NCBI GenBank assembly: GCA_013824835.1
Contig: PNOM01000015.1
Coordinates: 1-46,564, forward strand
DNA length: 46,564 nucleotides
Direction of reading: 5' to 3'
Source of the DNA: Syntrophus sp. (in: bacteria)
Lineage (GTDB): Bacteria; Desulfobacterota; Syntrophorhabdia; Syntrophorhabdales; Syntrophorhabdaceae
Shown: in pieces, positions 23,824-32,214 of the stretch
Layout: every line of letters begins with the position of its first letter
Numbering within the stretch: the stretch's first letter is position 1
Position numbers and translations under genes: made by a program
Notes under the pieces: generated by a model
What the model saw: only the letters and a program-made list of their open reading frames with translations
What the model was told of the DNA's origin: nothing
The model's database searches: none

Positions 23824-25515
23824 TTACAAAGATCTTTTCAGGACCCTCGAAACTGTTTCGCTCAACTCCTCGAGCCTGTAAGGTTTTGACATAACACCTG
23901 TGAAACCATAGCGGGCAAATTCCGACATAATCTGGTTGTTGGAATATCCGCTTGAGACGATGGCCTTTATCTTCGGATCTATTTCGAGAAATTCCTCCAT
24001 CGCCTCTTTCCCTCCCATGCCGCCGGGAACAGTCAGGTCAAGGATAACTATATCGAAAGGCGCACCCTGTTTTCTGGCCTCCACATATAGATCGATCGCT
24101 TCAGCGCCGTCTTTTGCAGACTCAGTTGTATACCCGAGGATAGAGAGCATTTCACCGATGGCGTCACGAACGATTTCTTCATCGTCCATCAAAAGGACCT
24201 TCCCCTTCCCTGTTGTGATATCCTGGGCAACTTCGGTCCTGGCAAAAGCATGTTCCTGGATGGCCGGGAGGTAAATTTCAAAGGTGGTACCGATGCCAAG
24301 ATGGGATGTTACGTGAATGAATCCTCCATGTTTCTTAATAATTGAATAGGAGGTGGCCAGTCCAAGACCGCTCCCCCCCTGCTTGGTTGTAAAAAAAGGG
24401 TCAAATATCTTGTCGAGATGCTCCTCCGGTATGCCGATTCCTTGATCCTTTATCGCCACTTTGACATAATGGCCCTTTGTCGGGAATAGCATGTCCATTC
24501 GTTGCCTATCGTCGAGGATCACATTTTCCGCCCTTACTTCAATAGTTCCCCCTGCAAGCATAGCCTCTTTTGCATTGATCACCAGGTTCTGCATAACCTG
24601 GCTCATCTGCCCTTCATCAACCTCAACGTTCCACAAGTTGTCGGGAAGAGAGAAAAAACAGTTCACATTAGAACCCGTAAGGGTAAAATTGGCTGAGTCT
24701 TCGAGAATGTGGATAATTCTTGTGGTCTTTTTTATGGGTGTTCCCCCTTTAGAGAAGGTAAGCAGTTGCCGAGTCAGGTCTTTTGCCCTGTTGACCGCCT
24801 GCTCTGCGCCGACAAACCTTTTATACAAGGGGCTTTCTTCTTGAGTGACCATCTTGGCAAGGGAGATATTGCCCATTATTGCAGTCAGAATGTTGTTGAA
24901 ATCATGGGCGATACCACCGGCAAGAACACCGATGGATTCAAGCTTGCTGGTCTTGAGAAGCTCCTCCTCCATCCTTCTCCGTTCGGTAATATCCCGGAAG
25001 CAGGAAAGAAGAGCAATAGCTCCCTTGTAGACTATTGTTGTTACTGATACCTCTATGTAGACAAGGGCCTTATTCTTTTTGATACCCTTGAACTCAAAGT
25101 GGGGACGGGCAGGCTCGCCCCTCTGCCTCATCGCGGTATAATTTGAAACCCTTTCCCTGTCATCGGGATGGACAATAAGAATTGACGGTTTCCCTGTGAG
25201 GTCGTCCGGCCGGTCATATCCGAATATCTCCGCAAATCTCTGGTTGGCGTAAATATGAATATCATCCCTGGAAATCCCAACACCGTCATGAGAGTGTTCA
25301 ACTGCAATGCGGTAGCGCTCTTCTGACTCCCTCAGCTCCAGTTCTGTTGCAATACGCTTATTGAGGGCTTCAGACAGCTCGCCGGTCTCCTTGAGATACT
25401 GTTTCTCCGTCTGTTCTGCCAGAATCTTATAACGTTCTGCTTTCAACCGCTTTTCTTCGAGCAGCTTCTCGAGGTGCTCAATTCTTTCCTGAAAGCCCAC
25501 AGTCACTTCATCCAT
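23824..25515 (-). CDS. Soluble hybrid histidine kinase with C-terminal receiver
   Basis: A 563-residue sensor kinase without membrane segments. An N-terminal coiled coil (about 10-65) precedes a PAS domain (about 65-175, ending FRDITERRRMEEEL), then the dimerisation helix with GGIAHDFNNIL (His204), a HATPase domain (N-box NLVINAKEAM, G1 DQGIGIP, G2 GGSGLGLA) and a receiver domain (about 438-560) with DDEE, the phospho-acceptor Asp493 in ILDLTVPGG, and SSGYS and KPY. The PAS domain probably senses a small ligand or redox state in the cytosol. No dedicated response regulator lies beside it, and the output is therefore unclear. Confidence 0.9.
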   Translation of the reverse strand: MDEVTVGFQERIEHLEKLLEEKRLKAERYKILAEQTEKQYLKETGELSEALNKRIATELELRESEERYRIAVEHSHDGVGISRDDIHIYANQRFAEIFGYDRPDDLTGKPSILIVHPDDRERVSNYTAMRQRGEPARPHFEFKGIKKNKALVYIEVSVTTIVYKGAIALLSCFRDITERRRMEEELLKTSKLESIGVLAGGIAHDFNNILTAIMGNISLAKMVTQEESPLYKRFVGAEQAVNRAKDLTRQLLTFSKGGTPIKKTTRIIHILEDSANFTLTGSNVNCFFSLPDNLWNVEVDEGQMSQVMQNLVINAKEAMLAGGTIEVRAENVILDDRQRMDMLFPTKGHYVKVAIKDQGIGIPEEHLDKIFDPFFTTKQGGSGLGLATSYSIIKKHGGFIHVTSHLGIGTTFEIYLPAIQEHAFARTEVAQDITTGKGKVLLMDDEEIVRDAIGEMLSILGYTTESAKDGAEAIDLYVEARKQGAPFDIVILDLTVPGGMGGKEAMEEFLEIDPKIKAIVSSGYSNNQIMSEFARYGFTGVMSKPYRLEELSETVSRVLKRSL

Positions 25516-25861
25516 GTCGCTATCCCCTGTTCATATTACTGCTATTTCTGCCTTGGGAGAAGGCATCTATGGTGATTGCATAGTGCCTGTACCCCTACCT
25601 GTTTTTCCTTCTGTTGTTTCAGATTCCCCGCACCCCGATGCAGTGTATCTATTTTTCTCATAATACAGTCCATATTTCAATAGAAATATTCTCTTCACAA
25701 CCTATTGTAATTACATGTTTTACTGAGCATCAGAGGAATATCTACCGCACAGGTGAGCGGTGAACCTTCGTGTGAACGAGCGGGAACGGTTGAAGCAGGC
25801 TGCGAAAACTCCAGGCGTTCCTAATGGTGGAATATCAGGCCGAAATGAGTTAGAATAAGGT
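25516..25861. other. Intergenic region between divergent genes
   Basis: 346 bases between the kinase and the YbeD-like gene. I see no gene. A GTGAAC direct repeat (near 25760 and 25772) and GC-rich short inverted stretches are present, but nothing that matches a known RNA or operator. Confidence 0.4.
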
Positions 25862-26140
25862 GTGCCCGCACCGCAGGATAAAAAGAGAAGCCCTCTTCAT
25901 TTTCCCTGTCCTTATCCTCTTAAGGTCATGGGAAAAAATACCCACGAGTTTTACGCAAAGGTTAGCGCAATCATCGAAGAACATATTGCCGAAGGCGATG
26001 AAGTAACCTATCATTCCCGAACCAGTTCGGGAGGCAAATACATGTCAATAACCGCTACATTCACGGCCAGAAGCCAGGAACAACTGAATGGGATATACCA
26101 GGACCTCAACCAGTATGAACTTGTGGTAATGACCCTATAG
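25862..26140 (+). CDS. YbeD-like DUF493 protein
   Basis: A 92-residue DUF493 (YbeD) family protein: FPCPYPLKVMGKNTHEFYAK, the SSGGKYMSITATFTARS segment and the final LNQYELVVMTL all fit the ferredoxin-like ACT-like fold. Start is GTG 25862; the AAGG just upstream is a weak ribosome site, so a later start is not excluded. Function in bacteria is unsettled; it is often near lipoate or tRNA genes, but here it stands alone ahead of the phospholipase gene. Confidence 0.85.
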   Translation: MPAPQDKKRSPLHFPCPYPLKVMGKNTHEFYAKVSAIIEEHIAEGDEVTYHSRTSSGGKYMSITATFTARSQEQLNGIYQDLNQYELVVMTL

Positions 26141-26181
26141 ATTTTCACAATTATTTCAACACGGCAGGAGGGGATGGGCCT

Positions 26182-27264
26182 ATGAAGAGATCAACAAAAA
26201 ACTGCGATTGCCTGAAGGCGCTGAAGTATAGCATGTTTATTACCATAGCACTTCTGCTGTTTGTCGCGCCCTGTCAGGGCAGCGGAGCAGATATTGCCAG
26301 CAGAATGACCGACTGTGCGCAAATAGCGAATGATGCAGCGCGCCTTAAATGCTTTGATAATTTGATTGGGAAAAGACTGCCAATGCCCGCTGCTGAGCCC
26401 CCTCCTGTATCAGCATCCGCAGAGGAGGTCAAAAAGGAAACAGTACAGGATATTTCCACCCCTTCAGTGATGTCAAGACAGTGGGAACTGGACCCGAAGA
26501 GCAGGAAGAGCGCCCCCCTAATCAGGCTTCACCGCTCCAATTATTTCCTGCCCGTTGCATACAATTCTTCTCCCAACCAGGATCCGATCCTGGATGATGC
26601 CCGGAATGCAAGGGCTCAGAATACAGAGGCAAAATTTCAGATAAGTTTCAAGGTAAAGCTCCTTGAGGACATTTTGAACAAAGACGTGGATCTATGGTTC
26701 GGATACACCCAGCTTGCCTTCTGGCAAATTTACAACTCGGCATTCTCCTCGCCTTTCCGTGAAGTCAATTACGAGCCTGAGCTGCTCCTCAACTTTCGCA
26801 CCAACTATGATATCCTGGGCCTCAAAGGCCGGATAATCAACCTTGGACTTAACCATCAGTCGAATGGCCGCTCCGATCCGCTCTCGCGGAGCTGGAACCG
26901 TGTGGTGGCCAATTTCGGATTCGAGAGGGATAATTTTAACCTTCTCCTTAAGACCTGGTACAGAATCCCGGAAAGCAGGAGTGATGATGACAACCCTGAT
27001 ATCTCAGAATATATGGGCTACGGAGAGCTATGGGGATTCTATTACTGGAAAAAACATCGTTTTGCTGCCATGGTGCGCAATAATCTCCGGTCAAGCAACA
27101 AGGGGGCAGTACAGCTTGACTGGAGTTTCCCATTCCCATTCTTGAAAAACGACCGGTTTAGCGGTTATATCCAGTTTTTTAACGGATATGGCGAAAGCCT
27201 TATCGACTACAACAAGAGCGTGAACCGTATAAGCTTCGGGTTTATGCTCACAGATTGGCGTTAA
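26182..27264 (+). CDS. pldA: Outer-membrane phospholipase A (PldA)
   Basis: A 360-residue outer-membrane phospholipase A1-type enzyme. A signal peptide (IALLLFVAP region) is followed by a periplasmic N-terminal part and a beta-barrel. The catalytic triad is visible and spaced exactly as in E. coli OMPLA: His225 and Ser227 in LNHQSNG, and Asn239 in SRSWNR (His-x-Ser, then 12 residues to Asn). A C-terminal FGFMLTDWR fits the terminal strand. It hydrolyses acyl ester bonds of phospholipids in the outer leaflet when the outer membrane is disturbed. Ribosome site AGGAGGGG before ATG 26182. It does not adjoin other lipid genes. Confidence 0.92.
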   Translation: MKRSTKNCDCLKALKYSMFITIALLLFVAPCQGSGADIASRMTDCAQIANDAARLKCFDNLIGKRLPMPAAEPPPVSASAEEVKKETVQDISTPSVMSRQWELDPKSRKSAPLIRLHRSNYFLPVAYNSSPNQDPILDDARNARAQNTEAKFQISFKVKLLEDILNKDVDLWFGYTQLAFWQIYNSAFSSPFREVNYEPELLLNFRTNYDILGLKGRIINLGLNHQSNGRSDPLSRSWNRVVANFGFERDNFNLLLKTWYRIPESRSDDDNPDISEYMGYGELWGFYYWKKHRFAAMVRNNLRSSNKGAVQLDWSFPFPFLKNDRFSGYIQFFNGYGESLIDYNKSVNRISFGFMLTDWR

Positions 27265-27405
27265 ACCTTAAAAGGCGGGTACAACTGGGGACAGACCCTT
27301 AAATATCAGTGTTTCAGCCCATGATGCTCTTTTCTGTCCATCCGGTTCTTGTACGTTTTCTATGTGCACAGGATTATCTTCTTAGCACCAGCAAACATTG
27401 AACTA

Positions 27406-27440
27406 CCCCGAAGCAGAGCTTCGAGGTGTTTATTGATTAA
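27406..27440. repeat. REP-like repeat, inverted copy
   Basis: CCCCGAAGCAGAGCTTCGAGG (from 27406) with its flank is the inverse of 297-331 (31 of 35 bases). It can fold as CGAAGC-aga-GCTTCG. The rest of the 413-base gap 27265-27677 contains a promoter but no gene. Confidence 0.7.
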
Positions 27441-27517
27441 AAACAAAACTACCAACACGCATGAAGAATGCCGCCTTAAAACAACCACAATTTTTTTAAA
27501 ATTCGTATCTTTTTTTC

Positions 27518-27545
27518 TTGACAGCGAAGTATCAATTTGTATAAC
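27518..27545 (+). promoter_or_regulatory. Promoter of the PEP-CTERM-like gene
   Basis: TTGACA at 27518-27523 and TATAAC at 27540-27545 with a 16-base spacer, leaving a leader of about 125 bases before the GTG start. Confidence 0.6.
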
Positions 27546-27677
27546 ATTGTTTTAATAGTTCAAACTGATACAACCATATTACTGCGGGAGGTACCAAAAA
27601 CTTAAAGGTTTTCATCATTAGATAGTCTTGGTTGCCAGGTTGATATAATTACGTATATGGCAAAAGGGGGTTGCAGG

Positions 27678-28337
27678 GTGAAAAAAAGATTTTACATGTT
27701 TTTTGTTATACTTAGTGTTCTATTGTGGCCGGTGTTTGCATCAGCCACTATAACTGAACTTAATTTCCTGGTGCCTTACGCAAACACGGGTGCTGTGACA
27801 TACTCAAACAATGCCATTTCCGGAGCAAATATAGCCATTTATGAAATAATTGGTTTTAACACACCCTTAAATCCAGGAATACCATGGAGAATTGGCGGAG
27901 ATCTGGTCACGGGTACACTCAATTTTACAGGGACCCCGGCTGCACTTTTAGATTCATCAGCAAGCAGCAGGACGTATACCGCGTATGATGGAACCGTTAA
28001 CATCACAAGCACCGCAGGGGCCGCCCTGGTGAGTGGAACGATGTTGCAGGGTGGTCTTACAAACATTAAAGTGGCGGTTCAAGGGTTTTCTTTTAATCAG
28101 GGAACCATAGGCGCAAGTTTTATATCAAGTATATTGTCAAGCGAGCTTAAAACGTTTTACGGTATAACCGATTTAATGCAGGGATCAATCTCCCTTAGCG
28201 GCAGCAAAGATGTCACACTCACCAGTTTTGTGCCAACCAGTGGTTCGGTGTCGGTCGTTCCCAGCCCCCCAATGGTTCTTCTTCTTGCCACAGGACTGGC
28301 CGGCTTCATTGCAGTGAGGATAAAGTTCATGAATTAA
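27678..28337 (+). CDS. Exported protein with PEP-CTERM-like sorting tail
   Basis: A secreted protein of about 219 residues. The GTG start at 27678 (MKKRFYMFFVILSV) is preferred: AAGGGGG lies seven bases upstream, while the longer ATG at 27657 has none. A signal peptide ends near ASA. The middle is beta-rich (Gly, Ser, Thr, Asn). The C-terminus reads VVPSPPMVLLLATGLAG followed by a basic RIKF, i.e. the arrangement of PEP-CTERM (VPEP, helix, Arg) but with Ser in place of Glu. VPLP/VPIP variants occur in other bacteria. This suggests exosortase-type sorting, though no exosortase gene is in the window. Confidence 0.7.
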   Translation: MKKRFYMFFVILSVLLWPVFASATITELNFLVPYANTGAVTYSNNAISGANIAIYEIIGFNTPLNPGIPWRIGGDLVTGTLNFTGTPAALLDSSASSRTYTAYDGTVNITSTAGAALVSGTMLQGGLTNIKVAVQGFSFNQGTIGASFISSILSSELKTFYGITDLMQGSISLSGSKDVTLTSFVPTSGSVSVVPSPPMVLLLATGLAGFIAVRIKFMN

Positions 28338-28365
28338 ACGATATTTACAATGAACATGACAGGCA

Positions 28366-28387
28366 GGGTCAGCGATGACCCTTTTTT
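28366..28387 (+). terminator. Rho-independent terminator
   Basis: GGGTCA-GCGA-TGACCC (28366-28381), six base pairs with a four-base loop, followed directly by TTTTTT. It ends the PEP-CTERM-like gene. Confidence 0.85.
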
Positions 28388-28540
28388 GTTTTGACCATCT
28401 TCACGATTACCTTTTCTTCTTGATCTCCCTGTCAGACCAGTGTTGCTCGATGTTGCTGCAAGGCATAAGAAAAATATTGTCGTTTATAAGGGAAGATGCT
28501 ATTAAGGATATAGAGACTATGTATATTTAAGGAGGTTGCC

Positions 28541-28780
28541 GTGGATAGACAGATTATGCTTTCAATAACCCAGGTGAGAAACTGGGTAAGCCAGGGGGGC
28601 GGCTGGTGTCCTTTCTGTCAGAGCGAACAGATCAAATATACCGGCACCTTAAGGGCAATCAACGGCGTTACCACAGTGAAACACTTCTGCCAGAAGTGTC
28701 AGAGAACCCACTTTGCAATCTATAATGGCGATAATCTGGTGGATCTGACCCATGACGAAATCAGTTTTGAAACAGATTAA
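28541..28780 (+). CDS. Small zinc-ribbon protein
   Basis: A 79-residue protein starting GTG 28541, with a strong AAGGAGG at 28529-28535. Two CxxC pairs, CPFC (Cys23, Cys26) and CQKC (Cys50, Cys53), make a zinc-ribbon-like fold of the transposon/transcript-factor-S type. The ends are charged and acidic. The metal site suggests nucleic acid binding or a structural role. No partner is adjacent; it is followed by the small exported protein at 28835, about 55 bp away, possibly the same transcript. Confidence 0.7.
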   Translation: MDRQIMLSITQVRNWVSQGGGWCPFCQSEQIKYTGTLRAINGVTTVKHFCQKCQRTHFAIYNGDNLVDLTHDEISFETD

Positions 28781-28834
28781 GGAAGGACTTTCTTCTGTTT
28801 TAAAAGGTAGTTATCAAGCTTCCGGAGGTATGAA

Positions 28835-29209
28835 ATGAACCTGATACGCAGTTCCATTGTGGCAATGATTATCCTGGCTCTCGCACACACGGTATTCGGG
28901 AATGACTGGATACCCTTTGCCGGTCAATGGACAGGACAATGGTCGAACACCCTGGGCGAGCGGGGCGATGATTCGCTGGTTCTCACAGAGGACCAGAATG
29001 GGAACTTAAACGGCATCTGGACAAACGAGGTGACAGTCTCAGGAAGACGAATCAACCAGAATACTATAGAACTGCAGGGGCAGACAACAGCTCGTTCCTA
29101 TCAGATCACCGCAACGGTGAATGGGGATGAGATGATTATGCAGTATATTGCCACAAGGCTGAACGGCAGCGGATCCTATCGCGGAAGGGCGCGGTTCATT
29201 CGAAACTGA
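28835..29209 (+). CDS. Small exported beta-rich protein
   Basis: A 124-residue protein: signal peptide (SSIVAMIILALAHTVFG), then a Trp/Gln/Gly/Thr-rich beta region (IPFAGQWTGQWSN, LTEDQNGNLNGIWTNE, GSGSYRGRARFIRN) that repeats a G-x-W and N-G-x pattern like a small beta-barrel (lipocalin-like or YceI-like in look). ATG 28835 has GGAGG six bases upstream at 28824-28828; an ATG at 28830 has the same site but stops after two codons. No recognised family and no enzyme motif. Confidence 0.65.
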   Translation: MNLIRSSIVAMIILALAHTVFGNDWIPFAGQWTGQWSNTLGERGDDSLVLTEDQNGNLNGIWTNEVTVSGRRINQNTIELQGQTTARSYQITATVNGDEMIMQYIATRLNGSGSYRGRARFIRN

Positions 29210-29360
29210 CGGGAAACACAATTCCCGCAAAACACCGTGTTTTCTGCATTATCACGGTATGCGATGTATCCGGAAGGTAGTCTTGTATGCATAGAAAGTA
29301 CGGAAGGACCGGATGAATCTGACTTATTCTTGGAAGGAATATGGCCTATGGCAAGGACAA

Positions 29361-29383
29361 GGCCCCCGGCTAAATTGGGGGGG
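29361..29383. terminator. Possible terminator-like stem
   Basis: GGCCCCC (29361-29367) and a run of seven G (29377-29383) can pair around a short AT loop. It lies between convergent genes at 29209 and 29459. No T-run follows, so this is only a candidate. Confidence 0.25.
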
Positions 29384-29458
29384 TAACCGAGGGTGGGCTC
29401 GCCTGCCACAGGCACTAATTATCGGTATACAAATTATAGCATAAACAGAAGGTTTTTT

Positions 29459-32110
29459 CTACTCTTCTCCAGTCCATTCCTCATTCATAGCAAGGGCATT
29501 GCCCCCTGAAAGAACGGAAAGCTTCACGGCCCCTATAGTACGATATACCTCTTCAGGATTCCGTTTTATACCATCCACGGTCAGTATGTCGTCGATGGTA
29601 ATACCGAAGAGGCGTTCGTTCTCCTTCAGATAAGGGGTTATCAATTCCCAGTCTATTTCAGTAAAGGGAAATATTTCTCCGCCGTTTAACTGTTCCGGCA
29701 CTATGGTTTTATGGGGATCGCGGACAAATAAAGCACCGCCTGACGCAAGAGAAAAGAGGTTGGAACCAGGGTAGGGTATCTCAAGGGGAACCACCGCTCC
29801 ATTTTGATCAAAAGTCAAACCATTAAGAATCACAAAACCGCCCCCATTGTAAGGATCTCCTGCCATAAAAGATTCGGCGAGGAAATCAAGGGCCGTGCCG
29901 TTTATCACTACCCTCGGTTTTCCTACAGCATTAATAAGGGGACGGCCTGCTGCATTGCCGAGCACATAGACCTCACCGCCTTTTGCGCCATACATGAAGG
30001 TCTGGCCCACATCACCATAGACGACAAGCTTGCCTGATTTAAGTATCTGGCCAAGCTGATCCTGGGCATTCCCGTGAACATATATTTCGAGCCCGTCTAT
30101 GCCGGATGCGAGATAATCACCGGTAGAATCATAGGCATCGATGCGCACGCCCTGTGAATCGGAACCAAAGCTGCACCCAAGAAACCGTTGTCCCCGGTGG
30201 CCGAAACAGGTGAACCGTTTCCAGCCAAGCCTGTATGCATTCGAGATAAGTTGGGCAAAAGAATCATCTCCTTCAGGGGGAAATCCGCCTGCATCTGCAA
30301 TAAGAACCTTTTCGTTTTCAAGAGGGCCACGGAGGGCATGGCGGCTCTCCCAGTCAATCCTCCGTCCATACATGATGACCCCCGTATCGTTAATCATGGG
30401 GATTGTCAGGAAGATAGCATTAAGGGTGTTTGAAACCATCTGGAGTATAGAACGGCGTCTCTTGTTGCCCAGAGAATACCGTCTGTCAAGAAGACGGGCG
30501 AGCAGTCCGATCACCGGGCCCTTAAGGTCGTCCTCTTCTGCAAGGGCGGTGAGGAGATCAAGGAACGTATTAAACCGGGCATAGTCCCACTTTGCAAAGC
30601 TTTCCTTGAGGCTTGAAAAAAGTCCTTCAACATTTCTTTTGGACAAATCCCTGACAATACTCCGTAAATGGTCCACATGGCCCGTCGGCATAGGGGGCAG
30701 CGCTACGCGAAAGTCAAGGTGTTCCTGCTCTGAAGGAACATCAATCACCCGCCCGAATTTGTCCGTGCAGGTAAGGTCCATCTTTCCCGGTTCCGATTCC
30801 TTCACGGTAAAAATAAAGGCGCCTCCGTCCGTATAGCTGCCGCCGCGGGCATTCCAGTACTGGTCTGCTATGGTGCCGAAACGGGGATCTTCTTTTGCAA
30901 GGCTTGCAAGGGTTGCATCTATAGCCTGTTTTTCCGAGCAGATAAGGCCTATCTCCACATCCCCTTTCTGTAAGGCAAAAACCTGGGGCCGGAGCATTGC
31001 CGTGTCGGTAATGCCGATGAGCTGGTACTGTTTCTTCTGAACGTCCGTGCGGGCAATGATAAAGAACCATGGTCCGTCAGGAGAGCCGTGGATATGGGCA
31101 GCCTGAATCTGTCTGTATATACGCTGCTTTTCCTCGGGCAAGTGGTCGAAATCCATCTCTCCTGTAGGGGCAAGGGCCTCAATGATGTATTCAAGGGGAT
31201 AGCCGTAAACTCTGTTCAGGAGGTCGAAAACCTGAACTGAGACCTCTGTGTCAGTGAGAAAGAGGGGGTAGACGTTCCGTTGTTTCAGATATTCGGAGAC
31301 CGAATAATAGTTCGCAAAATCTCCGTTATGCACAAGGGCTTCGTCAAGACCTATAAAGGGATGGGCGCCGCCCGGGTGCCATACGCGGCCTTTGGTGGGA
31401 TAACGCTGGTGGGCTATCCATATGTGGGCATCAAAATTGTCCAGTTTATAGTACTGGGCTACCTGTTCCGCGTAACCCACAATCTTCAGTATCATCATAT
31501 TTCTGCCGTGAGACAGCACAAAAGCCCTCTTTTCCCCAAGGGCGCTGTAAAGGGCAAGGTTCAACTGATAGGTATTCTGGTAAATGAACTCTTCCTCTAC
31601 CTTGTAGTCAGGGAGCGCCTCAAGGCCGCGCTCCTTCCGGAAATGGACAAGGACTTCAGGCTTTACCCGCACAAAGTATCGTTTTACTGCAGGGGGTTTT
31701 ACTTCAAGGCCGGAAATATCCCGGTAATCATCAACTGTTTCAATAAACGCCTCATGGGCAACCAGGAAAAAGGGCCGTATAAAGCGTGTTTCCATCTCCA
31801 ATAGAACGGTTTCGTCAAGAAGGGCAACCTGAAGGAGAAAAGCTGTGTCAAGGGTCTCCTGGTCTACTCCAAGCTTTGCCGGGATAAGGCCTACTGCTGC
31901 GAGACCGCCGCCTTTGCCGTTACCCCTGTTGTGCATTTGTACCGATGGCTCGAATATATGACGACCGCTCACAGGAATGTTGCAGGCAAAACCGGTAACG
32001 CCGCACCCTCCCTCTTCAGCCTCTATACCTGTCTGTTTTACAAGCCTTTCAGCCTCCCGAAGGTGGTATCGAGCATTTATGATTGCGTCTGCTTGATTTT
32101 TCTCTTTCAT
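29459..32110 (-). CDS. Glutamate synthase-type GATase fused to a GXGXG domain
   Basis: An 883-residue fusion. The N-terminal class II glutamine amidotransferase has its catalytic Cys36 in GGCGVTGFA, so about 35 residues would be removed as in GltB propeptides; other matching features are VAHEAFIETVDDY, HQRYPTKGRVWHPGGAHPF and VHNGDF. The C-terminal third is the GXGXG beta-helix of GltB/FwdC (GLEIYVHGNAQDQLG, KLVVYGDVGQTF, GEVYVLGNAAGR). There is no central FMN synthase domain, which is supplied by the two genes upstream; together they would form a complete, ferredoxin-linked glutamate synthase in three parts. ATG 32110, AGAGG upstream. The 104-bp gap before it has no obvious promoter. Confidence 0.82.
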   Translation of the reverse strand: MKEKNQADAIINARYHLREAERLVKQTGIEAEEGGCGVTGFACNIPVSGRHIFEPSVQMHNRGNGKGGGLAAVGLIPAKLGVDQETLDTAFLLQVALLDETVLLEMETRFIRPFFLVAHEAFIETVDDYRDISGLEVKPPAVKRYFVRVKPEVLVHFRKERGLEALPDYKVEEEFIYQNTYQLNLALYSALGEKRAFVLSHGRNMMILKIVGYAEQVAQYYKLDNFDAHIWIAHQRYPTKGRVWHPGGAHPFIGLDEALVHNGDFANYYSVSEYLKQRNVYPLFLTDTEVSVQVFDLLNRVYGYPLEYIIEALAPTGEMDFDHLPEEKQRIYRQIQAAHIHGSPDGPWFFIIARTDVQKKQYQLIGITDTAMLRPQVFALQKGDVEIGLICSEKQAIDATLASLAKEDPRFGTIADQYWNARGGSYTDGGAFIFTVKESEPGKMDLTCTDKFGRVIDVPSEQEHLDFRVALPPMPTGHVDHLRSIVRDLSKRNVEGLFSSLKESFAKWDYARFNTFLDLLTALAEEDDLKGPVIGLLARLLDRRYSLGNKRRRSILQMVSNTLNAIFLTIPMINDTGVIMYGRRIDWESRHALRGPLENEKVLIADAGGFPPEGDDSFAQLISNAYRLGWKRFTCFGHRGQRFLGCSFGSDSQGVRIDAYDSTGDYLASGIDGLEIYVHGNAQDQLGQILKSGKLVVYGDVGQTFMYGAKGGEVYVLGNAAGRPLINAVGKPRVVINGTALDFLAESFMAGDPYNGGGFVILNGLTFDQNGAVVPLEIPYPGSNLFSLASGGALFVRDPHKTIVPEQLNGGEIFPFTEIDWELITPYLKENERLFGITIDDILTVDGIKRNPEEVYRTIGAVKLSVLSGGNALAMNEEWTGEE

Positions 32111-32214
32111 ATCAAAACCTCTTATAAGCGCGTGGCGTTAAGATTTTTGCCGTCAGGTCACAAAACCGAGGGCACAAAACAGGAATATGACAATAGCGTT
32201 CCGGCGATATAGTA

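Noticed and set aside
29340-29410. Possible tRNA or riboswitch in the GC-rich stretch
   Set aside because: No cloverleaf with a CCA-adjacent acceptor stem, and it lies at the 3' ends of convergent genes, not in a leader.
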